Positions 11,701 through 20,436 of a stretch of 64,000 bases of DNA are shown piece by piece. Every line of letters begins with the position of its first letter. The first letter of the stretch is position 1. Source of the DNA: Deltaproteobacteria bacterium (lineage in GTDB: Bacteria; Desulfobacterota; Syntrophia; Syntrophales; JACQWR01). Both the position numbers and the translations under genes were made by a program. Location: contig JAPLJV010000044.1 of NCBI GenBank assembly GCA_026388415.1, forward strand, positions 62,001 to 126,000, read 5' to 3'. The notes under the pieces were generated by a model, which was not told where the DNA came from, made no database searches, and saw only the letters and a list, made by a program, of their open reading frames with translations.

Positions 11701-12804
11701 TCATTCGGTACTTACCGCGAAAACTTCAACGGGCTCGGCAATGTTCTTAAACGTCATGAAACCTTTAGAAGTAAAGGTTGCCGTCAGGAATTCGTCATCC
11801 ACTTGCAGGGCCAAGGCATGGCGCTTCATCTGTTCCTGGGATGCCTGGATGGTCAAGATTTCCCCGCCCGCAGCGGCACTGCACAAGCGAGAGGCAAGAT
11901 TGACCAGATGACCGAGCGCGGTATACTCCATCCGGTTTGCTGTGCCGATATTGCCCACCACGACTTCCCCGGTGGCCACCCCGATGCCGATGGCTCCCAC
12001 CGGTTGGTTGGCCGCTTGCCTGCTTTCCATCCAGGCCTGATGAATTTTCTGCATCGAGGCTGCCGCGCTGAGGGCTTGCCAGGCATGGGTTTCATTGCGC
12101 AAGGGCGCGCCGAAGATAGCCATCAGGCCGTCGCCGAGAAACTTGTCCACCATGCCATCCATTTCTTCCACGTATTTTACCATGTTACTGAGGAAGGAAT
12201 TCACTGTTTCCTGGACTTCTTCGGGCGAAAGCCGGTTCCCCAGCGCCGTGAAACCGCGCACGTCCACGAAGAGGATACTTACCTCCCGCTTGTCCATTTT
12301 CAGAAATTCATCTATCGGTGTTTCCTTGAGCTGATCAATGACCTTCGACGAAACATAGCGGGAAAAAGCATTCTCCAGAAATTTATTTTTCTCCTGCAAA
12401 TATGCCCTGGCGCTCTGCAGCATAAGGTGGTTCTTTACCCGCGCCAGCACGATGGGGGGGCTGATCGGCTTGGTGATATAGTCTACCGCGCCCAGTTCCA
12501 ATCCCATTTGCTCATCCTCGACCTCGGCCTTCGCCGTCAGGAAAATAACGGGGATGTCACTGGTGGTGCTGTTTTCCTTGAGACGACGGCATACCTCATA
12601 TCCATCAATCCCCGGCATCATGACATCGAGCAGAATCAGATCAGGAGGTTCAGTGGACATGGCAATCTGTAAGGCCTTTTCGCCATTCAGGGCAACTTTC
12701 GTTTTGTAGAGCTCCTTGAGCAACGAACCCATCAATGCCAGATTATCCGGTGCGTCATCGACGATCAGAATGGTTTGCTTTTTTTGCTCAACAGTGGCTG
12801 CCAT
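11701..12804 (-). CDS. Response regulator with class III adenylate/guanylate cyclase domain
   Basis: This 367-residue protein has an N-terminal receiver (phospho-acceptor Asp60 in LLDVMMPGIDG), a helical linker (about 125-170) and a class III nucleotidyl cyclase domain (about 172-360). Metal-binding aspartates are visible in FVDVRGFT and FLGDGLMAIFG, and the purine-side lysine is in DKFLGDG. The position that is often Asp in adenylate cyclases (GDxVNxAxR) is His here (GHLVNLASR), so substrate choice is not certain. Output would be cAMP or cGMP controlled by phosphorylation. A cyclic-nucleotide-binding fusion at 34868 could respond to such a signal, though that link is speculative. Confidence 0.9.
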   Translation of the reverse strand: MAATVEQKKQTILIVDDAPDNLALMGSLLKELYKTKVALNGEKALQIAMSTEPPDLILLDVMMPGIDGYEVCRRLKENSTTSDIPVIFLTAKAEVEDEQMGLELGAVDYITKPISPPIVLARVKNHLMLQSARAYLQEKNKFLENAFSRYVSSKVIDQLKETPIDEFLKMDKREVSILFVDVRGFTALGNRLSPEEVQETVNSFLSNMVKYVEEMDGMVDKFLGDGLMAIFGAPLRNETHAWQALSAAASMQKIHQAWMESRQAANQPVGAIGIGVATGEVVVGNIGTANRMEYTALGHLVNLASRLCSAAAGGEILTIQASQEQMKRHALALQVDDEFLTATFTSKGFMTFKNIAEPVEVFAVSTE

Positions 12805-12959
12805 AAATCATCCAATCATTGTAGAGACCAACAGTTGCATCTTACAGCGCCTATGGATAGGGTACCATAAAATACCATGCTTTCACGAGGACACAGCATA
12901 GTGGAAAATATCCAGACTGTCAAGAAAAGTTGGCTGGCCGAATTGCCTCAAATAAAATG

Positions 12960-13125
12960 TTACCCAAGGAGGGGTTAAAAAGGGATCGAAAAGCAGGGGG
13001 TGCGTTATCCAGACCTTCCTGCCGACATTTTTCCCGCGAGATGTTGCTGGTATTCATAGTAACGCACCAGCTGCTCTCCCCAGTTCGGAATGTGCGAACA
13101 CATCTCTACGCCGCCAGCTTTTTGG
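12960..13125 (-). pseudogene. Remnant of an IS91-family transposase C-terminal region
   Basis: The 519 bases between 12805 and 13323 hold no intact gene. On the minus strand one frame reads MCSHIPNWGEQLVRYYEY, and a neighbouring frame continues SNISREKCRQEGLDNAPP. Together they match the IS91-type transposase stretch usually read as (C/A)HIPxxGEQ(L/M)VRYYGxYSNxSRGKR. The required frame change and a stop codon just upstream mean it is decayed. No IS ends were found. The remaining bases of this gap (13130-13320) show nothing convincing. Confidence 0.6.
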
Positions 13126-13323
13126 CATCACGAACTGAGGAAAGTATCTCTTGAAATGGCTGTTGAAATGGTATACACCTCCCAAAGGTCCATTTTAAGA
13201 GATATTATCACCGGAACTCAGCCGAAAGCGCTGATTCCTGTAGAACCTTTCCGTCTGGATCCTTCCTGCGCCGTACAGCCATCCAGATTTAGGTTTGAAC
13301 TCCTTATTTGTGATATCAATAAT

Positions 13324-14478
13324 ATGACACTAAACTTAAGTGATCGTCATCAATGGATTCTCCAGTCCGAGATTCGTAACATGTCAATTGAATGTGCCCG
13401 GATGGGCGGCATTAACCTTTCGCAGGGGGTCTGTGATACTGAGGTGCCGCTTGAGGTCCGTCGCGGCGCTCAGGAAGCGATTGACGCCGGTTTCAATATT
13501 TATACGCGCTACGATGGCCTCGATGAGCTGCGGGCCGCCATTGCCGCGAAGCAGGAAAGATTCACCGGTCTTGCCATGAATCCGGAAAGCGAGATTGTCG
13601 TCAGCGCCGGGGCAACCGGGGCGTTGTACTGTACCTGTCTCTCGCTCCTGAACCCCGGTGACGAGGTCATCCTGTTTGAACCTTATTATGGCTATCATAT
13701 CAACACTCTTATAGCGACGCAGGCCGTGCCTGTATATGTCCGCATGTCGGCCCCCGACTGGTCCTTTTCCCGCGACGATCTTGACTGCGTAAAAACACCC
13801 CGCACCCGGGCCATGATTGTCAATACGCCGGCCAATCCATCGGGTAAAGTATTTACACGCCACGAAATGGAAACAATTGCCGCTTTTGCCATCGCTAATG
13901 ATTTATTTGTTTTTACTGATGAAATATATGAGCATTTTTTATACGACGGCAATCAGCATATCGCTTTGGCGACGCTGCCGGGGATGAAGGAACGGACGAT
14001 TACGATTTCCGGCCTGTCGAAGACCTTCAGCATCACGGGGTGGCGCATTGGCTATTGTTTGTGCGAGGCCCGCTGGGCACAGACGATCGGCTACTTCAAT
14101 GATCTTGTTTATGTCTGTGCACCCGCGCCATTGCAGATGGGAGTGGCCAAGGGTCTCATAAATCTTGGTCCGGAATATTATGAAGGACTGTTGACGGCCT
14201 ACCTTAACAAGCGCAACAAGATTTGCAGCGCTCTGGCCCAGGCGGACATGCGGCCCTATATCCCCCAGGGCGCCTACTATGTCCTGGCCGACATGGCAGC
14301 TGTTCCCGGCAGCTCGGGCAAGGAAAAGGCCATGAATCTGCTCAGCAAAACCGGTGTCGCCTGTGTCCCCGGCGGAGCTTTTTATCACGATGACGGCGGA
14401 GAAAACCTGGCCAGATTCTGTTTCGCCAAGGAGGACCACATCCTCGATGAGGCCTGCGAAAGGCTGACAGGGCATTGA
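13324..14478 (+). CDS. Pyridoxal-phosphate-dependent aminotransferase, class I/II
   Basis: This 384-residue fold-type I aminotransferase belongs to the aspartate aminotransferase superfamily. The PLP-binding lysine is visible in SGLSKTFSITGWRIGY; NTPANPSGKV and the FTDEIYEHF segment are also present. The open frame continues upstream to 13090, but that part has no family resemblance and overlaps the transposase remnant. ATG 13324 is therefore chosen, although its ribosome binding site is weak. The gene ends 14 bases before the acyl-CoA ligase, so the two are probably co-transcribed. The amino-acid substrate cannot be told from sequence. Confidence 0.88.
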   Translation: MTLNLSDRHQWILQSEIRNMSIECARMGGINLSQGVCDTEVPLEVRRGAQEAIDAGFNIYTRYDGLDELRAAIAAKQERFTGLAMNPESEIVVSAGATGALYCTCLSLLNPGDEVILFEPYYGYHINTLIATQAVPVYVRMSAPDWSFSRDDLDCVKTPRTRAMIVNTPANPSGKVFTRHEMETIAAFAIANDLFVFTDEIYEHFLYDGNQHIALATLPGMKERTITISGLSKTFSITGWRIGYCLCEARWAQTIGYFNDLVYVCAPAPLQMGVAKGLINLGPEYYEGLLTAYLNKRNKICSALAQADMRPYIPQGAYYVLADMAAVPGSSGKEKAMNLLSKTGVACVPGGAFYHDDGGENLARFCFAKEDHILDEACERLTGH

Positions 14479-14492
14479 AATAGGAGGCGGTG

Positions 14493-16139
14493 ATGGCAAC
14501 GTTGCTCAGAACAACCATCGGTGATTTTTTTGATGATGTGGCCGCACGCTTCCCGACCCGGGAGGCGTTGATTGATCATCCCCGAGGGCGTAGATATTCC
14601 TATCAGGAATTGTTGACCATCGTGAACCAGTTGGCGAAGGGATTCCTGAAACTCGGTATCCGCAAAGGAGAACACCTGGCCCTCTGGACGCCCAACCTCT
14701 CCGAAGCGATCATCACCGAGTTTGCCGCAGCGAAGATCGGCGCGGTCCTGATGACCCTCGATACGAATGCCCAGCCCCAGCAGCTTGGCTATCAGCTCCG
14801 GCAGTCCGATTCCCGGACCCTCATCATGTCCGAAGGAATAAACGGTGCGGAACATATTGAGATGATCCGTCAGCTCTGCCCGGAGGTTGGATCTTCGGCG
14901 CCGGGGCATCTGGATTGTCAAGCCCTGCCGGAATTGAGACGCCTCATGGTGATTTCGGATCGGACCCAGCCGGGCATGCTGACCTGGCAAGGGGTCATGG
15001 AGGCCGGCCGGGACGTACCCGATTTGCCGCTGTCGGAACGACAAAGCTCCTGCCACGCGGATGATGTCGCCACGCTGCTCTACACCTCCGGAACGACCGG
15101 GGCGCCCAAAGGGGTGATGTCGTCCCACTTCGGGATCATTAACACCACGCTGGCCAGCGCGGAGAATCAGAAATTGACGGAAAGGGATCGGCTCTGTCTC
15201 TCCGTCCCCCTGTCCCACATGTTCGGCTGCATCTGCGTCGTTCTGGCGGCAATGATCAAAGGGGCCGCCATAGTCATCCCGTCGCAGACCTTTGCTCCGA
15301 AGCAGGTCCTGGAGGCGATCGCCGCGGAACGCTGCACCACGATTTATGGATCGCCCGGCGCCTTCATCGCTATGATGGAGGAGCCGGATTACGGGAAGTT
15401 CAATCTCCAATCGCTGAGAACCGGCATCATGGGGGGCGCCCAATGTCCGCTCGAAGTGATGAAGCGGGTCGCCGGGGAGATGGGGGCAAGGGAGATCGTC
15501 ATCGGTTACGGCCAGACGGAGGCCTCTTCCTGGATCACGATGACCAGACCGGAAGATCCGTTGGAATTGCGCGTCTCCACGGTCGGAAGAGCCCTTCCTA
15601 ACGTGGAGGTGAAACTGATAGATCCGCAGAGCGGCCGGGAAGTTGCCACCGGCGCCGTCGGCGAGATTTGCGCCCGGGGATACAATATGAAGGGCTACTA
15701 CAAGATGCCCGCCGCCACCGCCAATGCCATTGATTCCGAAGGGTGGCTTCACACGGGAGACTTGGGAACCATGGACGCGGAGGGCTACGTGCGAACAACC
15801 GGCCGGATGAAGGATGTGATCGTTCGCGGCGGCGATACAATCTATCCCACCGAGATTGAAGAGATCCTCTTTTGCCACCCCCATATCTCGAACGTTCAGA
15901 TATTTGGAGTTCCCAGTCAGTCCCTGGGTGAGGAGGTGGCGGCATGGATCAAACTCGAAGAGGGAGCCACAGCCACGGAGGAAGAAATGCTTCAATACTG
16001 CCGTGCGAAACTGCCCGCTTCCTGCCTGCCGGGCTACATCAAATTTGTTAAAGAATTCCCCATGACCCTGCTGGGCAAGGTCCAGAAGTTCCGCATGAGG
16101 GAGATGGCGATCAAGGAATACGGGCTGAGACAGGACTGA
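14493..16139 (+). CDS. Acyl-CoA synthetase (AMP-forming)
   Basis: This 548-residue ANL-superfamily enzyme activates a carboxylic acid through an acyl-adenylate and transfers it to CoA. The P-loop-like motif YTSGTTGAPKGVM (about 198-210), the GYGQTEAS motif, the HTGDLG motif and the C-terminal hinge GRMKDVIVRGG are all present, as is the catalytic lysine region GKVQKFR at the end. AGGAGG at 14482-14487 sets the start at ATG 14493; GTG 14490 is possible. It follows the aminotransferase, which suggests conversion of an amino acid to a keto acid and then to an acyl-CoA, but the substrate is unknown. Medium or long fatty acids are also possible. Confidence 0.93.
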   Translation: MATLLRTTIGDFFDDVAARFPTREALIDHPRGRRYSYQELLTIVNQLAKGFLKLGIRKGEHLALWTPNLSEAIITEFAAAKIGAVLMTLDTNAQPQQLGYQLRQSDSRTLIMSEGINGAEHIEMIRQLCPEVGSSAPGHLDCQALPELRRLMVISDRTQPGMLTWQGVMEAGRDVPDLPLSERQSSCHADDVATLLYTSGTTGAPKGVMSSHFGIINTTLASAENQKLTERDRLCLSVPLSHMFGCICVVLAAMIKGAAIVIPSQTFAPKQVLEAIAAERCTTIYGSPGAFIAMMEEPDYGKFNLQSLRTGIMGGAQCPLEVMKRVAGEMGAREIVIGYGQTEASSWITMTRPEDPLELRVSTVGRALPNVEVKLIDPQSGREVATGAVGEICARGYNMKGYYKMPAATANAIDSEGWLHTGDLGTMDAEGYVRTTGRMKDVIVRGGDTIYPTEIEEILFCHPHISNVQIFGVPSQSLGEEVAAWIKLEEGATATEEEMLQYCRAKLPASCLPGYIKFVKEFPMTLLGKVQKFRMREMAIKEYGLRQD

Positions 16140-16211
16140 TAAATTTCCTGTCTTTTTTGAGCCGTTTAGTTTATACGACTCCGTCAATTTATTCCAAGGA
16201 AAATATCTTTT

Positions 16212-17246
16212 ATGTCACGAGCTGACAGATATCTGAAGGCATGCCGGCAGGAGAGCGTAGACTGTACGCCGGTGTGGATAATGAGACAGGCCGGCCGATA
16301 CTTGGAAGAGTATCGTGCGGTGCGAGCCAGGCACAGTTTTATCGAGGTCTGCAAGACGCCGGAATTGGTCGTGGAAATAACAATGCAGCCAGTCGGGCGC
16401 TTTGAACTTGATGCCGCCATAATCTTTGCCGATATCCTGCTGCCCCTGGAAAAAATGGGGATCGATTTCGAATTCACCAAAGACGACGGCCCGCAGATAA
16501 ACAATCCTGTCCGGTCTCATGCCGAGGTTGCCAAGATGCGGGCCATCAATCCCATAGAAGAAATGTCATACCTGATGGACGCCATCCGGATGGTGAAGCG
16601 CGAACTCAACGGCCTCGAGCCGCTGATTGGTTTTTCCGGCGCACCTTTTACGCTGGCGAGCTATATCACCGAGGGGAGCAGCTCCCGTAACTACGTCTTT
16701 ACCAAGACGATGATGTACTCGGAACCTGATACATGGCATCTGCTCATGGAAAAGCTCACGGACATGGTGATCGTCTATCTGAACGACCAGATCAAGGCCG
16801 GCGTCCAGGCCGTCCAGATTTTTGACAGTTGGGTGGGGTGTCTTTCTCCGGCTGATTACCGGGAATTCGTCCTGCCCTATCAGAAGCGGCTTTTTGCCTC
16901 CCTGGACAAGTCCGTGCCGCACATCCATTTCGCCTTCGGCGCTTCGCACCTGCTCACGATGGTCCAGGAAGCCGGCGGTGACGTGATTGGGCTGGATTGG
17001 CGCATGGATATTGATGCGGCCTGGCAGGCGCTGCACCATGAACCCGGTGTGCAGGGAAACCTGGACCCGGTGGCACTTTATGGCTCCCGGGATTACATTA
17101 AACGGCGGGTGCAGGATATCACCGCCAGGGCCGACAATCGCAACGGCCACATCTTCAACCTCGGGCACGGCATCCTGCCTACCGCACCCACGGACAACGT
17201 GAAATACATGATTGATCTTGTCCACGAGTTGAGCGCCCGAAAATGA
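16212..17246 (+). CDS. hemE: Uroporphyrinogen decarboxylase
   Basis: This 344-residue protein is a full-length HemE, which removes the four acetate carboxyls of uroporphyrinogen III to give coproporphyrinogen III. The signature PVWIMRQAGRYL occurs near residue 20, and the second conserved region GFSGAPFTLASY is near 140. It is cytoplasmic and needs no cofactor. The stop overlaps the hemH start (ATGA), so translation is coupled. The run hemE-hemH-hemY would carry out late haem synthesis, but no coproporphyrinogen oxidase is in the window and hemH is damaged. Confidence 0.97.
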   Translation: MSRADRYLKACRQESVDCTPVWIMRQAGRYLEEYRAVRARHSFIEVCKTPELVVEITMQPVGRFELDAAIIFADILLPLEKMGIDFEFTKDDGPQINNPVRSHAEVAKMRAINPIEEMSYLMDAIRMVKRELNGLEPLIGFSGAPFTLASYITEGSSSRNYVFTKTMMYSEPDTWHLLMEKLTDMVIVYLNDQIKAGVQAVQIFDSWVGCLSPADYREFVLPYQKRLFASLDKSVPHIHFAFGASHLLTMVQEAGGDVIGLDWRMDIDAAWQALHHEPGVQGNLDPVALYGSRDYIKRRVQDITARADNRNGHIFNLGHGILPTAPTDNVKYMIDLVHELSARK

Positions 17247-17964
17247 CGACGGGCATAATCATGGTAACTCTCGGTGGGCCGCGCTCTCAGATGGAGATCC
17301 CGGAGTTCATCAGACGTTTTATCGGCCGGGACCTCCCCGCGCCGGCGATGAAGGCCGTTATCGAACGCTACGAGCTTATCGGCGGGTTTTCTCCCCTGAC
17401 CAGCATCACCGCGGAACAGGCGCAGAAATTGAATGCAATGCTGGGTAATGACTATCTTTGCCTGCCCGCCTTTCGCTATTCCCCGCCCTTCATAGAGGAT
17501 GTCATGGAGAGCGTGACGGCAGCCGGCGCGGCGCGGATTCTTTTTTTACTCCTTTCACCTTTTTACGCGAGCGTCACCACAGGCAATTACATAAACACGG
17601 CGCCGGCGAGCCGTACCAGCAGCAAATCGAAGCAACGGTGGCCACCGTCGTTGCACAAGCCGGTATCACCAATCATGCCCTCGGCTGGCAGAGCATTCCG
17701 AATAACGTCCCGGAAGCCTGGATAACCCCAACGGTGGAAGAACAGATTGACGCCATCGCTAAAGCCGGTTTTACGAGCATTATCCAGATCCCGATCGGGT
17801 TTACAGCCGATCACATTGAGACGCTCTACGATATTGACATCACGCACCGGCAGTACGCGCTGGCCAGGGGTCTTTCCTTTCGGCGCCTGTCTTCTCTCAA
17901 TGCCGGTGATACATTTGTGCAAGCCTTGCAAGAGATAGTGCACAGGTCTGTAAATCTCCCCTAA
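17243..17964 (+). pseudogene. hemH: Ferrochelatase with internal deletion and frameshift
   Basis: Two reading frames together encode a ferrochelatase-like protein. The first (17243 to about 17598) gives the N-terminal half through SPFYASVTTGNYIN. The second resumes at about 17605 with GEPYQQQIEATV and runs through GWQSIPNN to GFTADHIETLYD. In the family these two parts are separated by about 60-75 residues that include the SAHSLP segment with the catalytic histidine; here that segment is absent and the frame shifts by one. The conserved glutamate (ADHIETLYD) is kept. Either the gene is inactive or the assembly dropped about 200 bases. The ATGA overlap with hemE and the position before hemY confirm its identity. 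Confidence 0.85.
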
Positions 17965-18033
17965 CCCCTCTTTGTCAAAGAGGGGAATCAATGGATACTC
18001 CCCCTTTAGCAAAGGGGGATTGAGGGGGATTTG
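17951..18033. repeat. C/G-run palindromic intergenic repeat, copy B
   Basis: This is the same design as the repeat at 5682-5760: AATCTCCCCTAACCCCTC, then TTTGTCAAAGAGGGG, then CCCCCTTTAGCAAAGGGGG, ending GAGGGGGATTTGAGG. It fills the space between the damaged hemH and hemY. Folded, it gives two stacked GC-rich hairpins. Confidence 0.75.
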
Positions 18034-18049
18034 AGGTTAGGGATTATAG

Positions 18050-19444
18050 ATGAACAGGATTGCTATCATCGGCGGCGGAATTTCCGCCCTGGCCTGTGCC
18101 GTAAATTTGAAGGAGCAGGGATTAGACTTCACGCTCTTTGAAAAGGAAAACTATGCCGGCGGCAAGCTTTACACGGAAAAATTCGGCGATCTGACGATAG
18201 AAGGCGGACCGGACAGTTATCTTCCCGAAAAATTCTGGTCCGTGCAACTTATTAAAAAAGTTGGCCTGGCCGCGAAGATGCTCTGTTCCAACGACGAGTC
18301 CAAGGGTACCTTCATCTATTCCGGGGGGCGACTCCACGCCCTGCCCGAGGGCGTCATGCTCATGGTGCCGACAATGATCATGCCGCTTGCCAAGTCCAGC
18401 CTTATCTCTTGGCCGGGCAAAATAAGGATGGGGATGGAGTTGTTTGTCCCACCCCGCACAGATATGAAAGACGAAAGCCTGGCAGAGTTCGTGACGCGAC
18501 GTCTGGGCAGGGAATGCCTGGAAAAAATAGCCGAACCGCTGGTAGCCGGCATCCACACCTCCAATCCCGACAATATGAGCGTACATGCCGCTTTTCCGCG
18601 TTTCGTAGATATGGAGAGCAAGTCCGGCAGCCTGATCAAGGGCATGATCGCGGTCATGAAAAAGATGCCGCCGCAAAACCCGGCCGGGTCAACATCCACT
18701 CCCAAGATGACGTACTTCATGTCGCTGCAGGAAGGCATGCAGTCATTGGCAGACGCATGCATGTCCTATATTGGCGCCGAACGGGTCAAGACGGGAATGC
18801 CCGTGGTATCGGTTGCAAGGCATGCTCAAGCCTACCGCCTGGTATTCGATGATGCCTCCACGGCTGATTTTGATGCGGTCGTACTGGCCACACCATCCTA
18901 CATTACGAGTGATATCCTGAAATTGGCGGATGAAAAGCTGTGTGCCATGCTGGCGGCAATCGAGTGGTCGGCATCGGCTACGGTTTCCATCGCTTTCCGG
19001 AAAGAAGATATGAAAAAGCCCCTGCCCGGCTTCGGATTCATAGTCCCCCGCGTGGAGAACCGAAGGATTAACGCCTGCACCTGGAGTTCCGTGAAATGGT
19101 CGCACCGGGCGCCCGCCGATACCGTTCTCATCAGATGTTTTGTAGGCGGCGGACATCACGAAGAACTCGTCGTCTGCGACGACAACGAACTGCTCGGCAT
19201 AATTCGGGAAGAATTAGCCGTAATGATCGGCATCAAGGCGGAACCGTCATTCTTCAAGGTTTACAGGTGGTTCAAGGGGATGCCCAAATATACCGTCGGC
19301 CACCTGGGACGTATTGCGGCCATTGACGAAAAACTCAAGGAGTATCCGGGGCTATTTCTGATTGGCTGCAGCTACCGCGGGATCGGGATGGGGGACTGCG
19401 TGAAAAGCGGTTTTGACGCCGCCGCAGCCATTGGTGTGGGGTGA
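18050..19444 (+). CDS. hemY: Protoporphyrinogen oxidase (FAD-dependent)
   Basis: This 464-residue flavoprotein has an N-terminal dinucleotide-binding motif IGGGISALACAVNL followed by the acidic strand end FTLFEKE. The EGGPDSYL segment is typical of HemY-type oxidases, and the C-terminal FAD-contact region reads LIGCSYRGIGMGDCVKSG. It oxidises protoporphyrinogen IX (or coproporphyrinogen III) in haem synthesis, probably at the inner membrane. It lies downstream of hemE and the disrupted hemH. Its integrity implies the pathway was in use until recently, or that the hemH lesion is an artefact. The FAD binding fold is certain; the exact porphyrin substrate is less so. Confidence 0.92.
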   Translation: MNRIAIIGGGISALACAVNLKEQGLDFTLFEKENYAGGKLYTEKFGDLTIEGGPDSYLPEKFWSVQLIKKVGLAAKMLCSNDESKGTFIYSGGRLHALPEGVMLMVPTMIMPLAKSSLISWPGKIRMGMELFVPPRTDMKDESLAEFVTRRLGRECLEKIAEPLVAGIHTSNPDNMSVHAAFPRFVDMESKSGSLIKGMIAVMKKMPPQNPAGSTSTPKMTYFMSLQEGMQSLADACMSYIGAERVKTGMPVVSVARHAQAYRLVFDDASTADFDAVVLATPSYITSDILKLADEKLCAMLAAIEWSASATVSIAFRKEDMKKPLPGFGFIVPRVENRRINACTWSSVKWSHRAPADTVLIRCFVGGGHHEELVVCDDNELLGIIREELAVMIGIKAEPSFFKVYRWFKGMPKYTVGHLGRIAAIDEKLKEYPGLFLIGCSYRGIGMGDCVKSGFDAAAAIGVG

Positions 19445-19451
19445 AAGCGAT

Positions 19452-20432
19452 ATGACCGTATCTATCTTCTCATGTTGGGAATCTCCTAAAAAGGTTAGGT
19501 CTTTCCGTATTTGTCTAATAACGCTGGTTCTTGTTCTAATATTTACCGCCACTGCATCCGCCGCAACGAGAAAACACTCCGTACGCAAAGCCCATAAGCA
19601 TCGCGCCAGGCCGCCCGTTTCATCAGTAATTTCCCGCGACCCTTACATCGGCGCCATTGTCGTAAACGCCGACACGGGCCGGGTAATTTTTGAAGACAAG
19701 GCTGATGCCGTTGGTTATCCGGCCAGTGTTGTAAAGCTTATCAATATGCTGATTATCCTGGAAAAGGCTCAGCAGGGGGCCATCAGGTTCTCCGACACTG
19801 TTACGGTTACCGCCCAATCCGTTAACGTGGGCGGATCACAGGCAAACCTGCGTAATAAAGAAGCCTTCTCCGTAGATGATTTACTTTATGCACTAATGAT
19901 TAAATCGGCAAACGATGCGGCCACGGCGCTGGCCATTCACGTTGCCGGTTCCAAGGTAGCCTTTATAGATTTGATGAACAAAAAAGCAAAGGAACTGGGT
20001 ATGACCTCAACTCAATTCAATTCTGTCAATGGTCTTCCTCCTTCGCTGGGAACAAGACCTCCGGATAAAGCTACGGCGCGCGATCTTGCCGTGCTCGCCC
20101 GGGCAGTGCTTAAGTATCCTGATACCTTGCGTTATACTTCAAGGAGATTCTATGCCTTCCGCAAGGGCGAATTCGATATGAATAATCATAATCACTTGCT
20201 GGGGGTGGTAGCAGGATGCGACGGATTGAAGACGGGATACTTCGCAAGAGCAGGTTTTTCGATCGTCGCCACGGCTCAGCAAAACAACATACGCCTGATT
20301 GCCGTAGTGCTGGGAAGCCGGTATCGGCAAACACGCGATCGTCAAGCCAGGGCGCTCTTGGCCGAATGTTTCCAGTCTTTAGCTCGCCCATCCGCCTCGG
20401 CACTGGCCAATAGCATCACCAGGCAGAACTAA
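19452..20432 (+). CDS. D-alanyl-D-alanine carboxypeptidase (penicillin-binding, S11 family)
   Basis: This 326-residue exported serine peptidase has a signal/anchor helix at about residues 18-37. The three active-site motifs are in order: SxxK in YPASVVKLI, SxN in KSANDAA and KTG in GLKTGYF. It trims the terminal D-Ala from peptidoglycan stem peptides in the periplasm. ATG 19452, 7 bases after the hemY stop, is preferred over an upstream frame that overlaps hemY. The C-terminal membrane-anchor domain of longer PBP5-type proteins is missing, so it is a short soluble or N-anchored type. Confidence 0.93.
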   Translation: MTVSIFSCWESPKKVRSFRICLITLVLVLIFTATASAATRKHSVRKAHKHRARPPVSSVISRDPYIGAIVVNADTGRVIFEDKADAVGYPASVVKLINMLIILEKAQQGAIRFSDTVTVTAQSVNVGGSQANLRNKEAFSVDDLLYALMIKSANDAATALAIHVAGSKVAFIDLMNKKAKELGMTSTQFNSVNGLPPSLGTRPPDKATARDLAVLARAVLKYPDTLRYTSRRFYAFRKGEFDMNNHNHLLGVVAGCDGLKTGYFARAGFSIVATAQQNNIRLIAVVLGSRYRQTRDRQARALLAECFQSLARPSASALANSITRQN

Positions 20433-20436
20433 TTCC

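Noticed and set aside
11689-12672. A 327-codon plus-strand frame
   Set aside because: It is antisense to the REC-cyclase gene, whose motifs are unambiguous.
13090-13323. An N-terminal extension of the aminotransferase
   Set aside because: The extra residues have no family similarity and overlap the transposase remnant; ATG 13324 fits the usual start of the fold.
14385-16187. A 600-codon open frame on the minus strand
   Set aside because: It lies fully antisense to the clear acyl-CoA synthetase gene, has no recognisable domain and reflects third-position GC bias.
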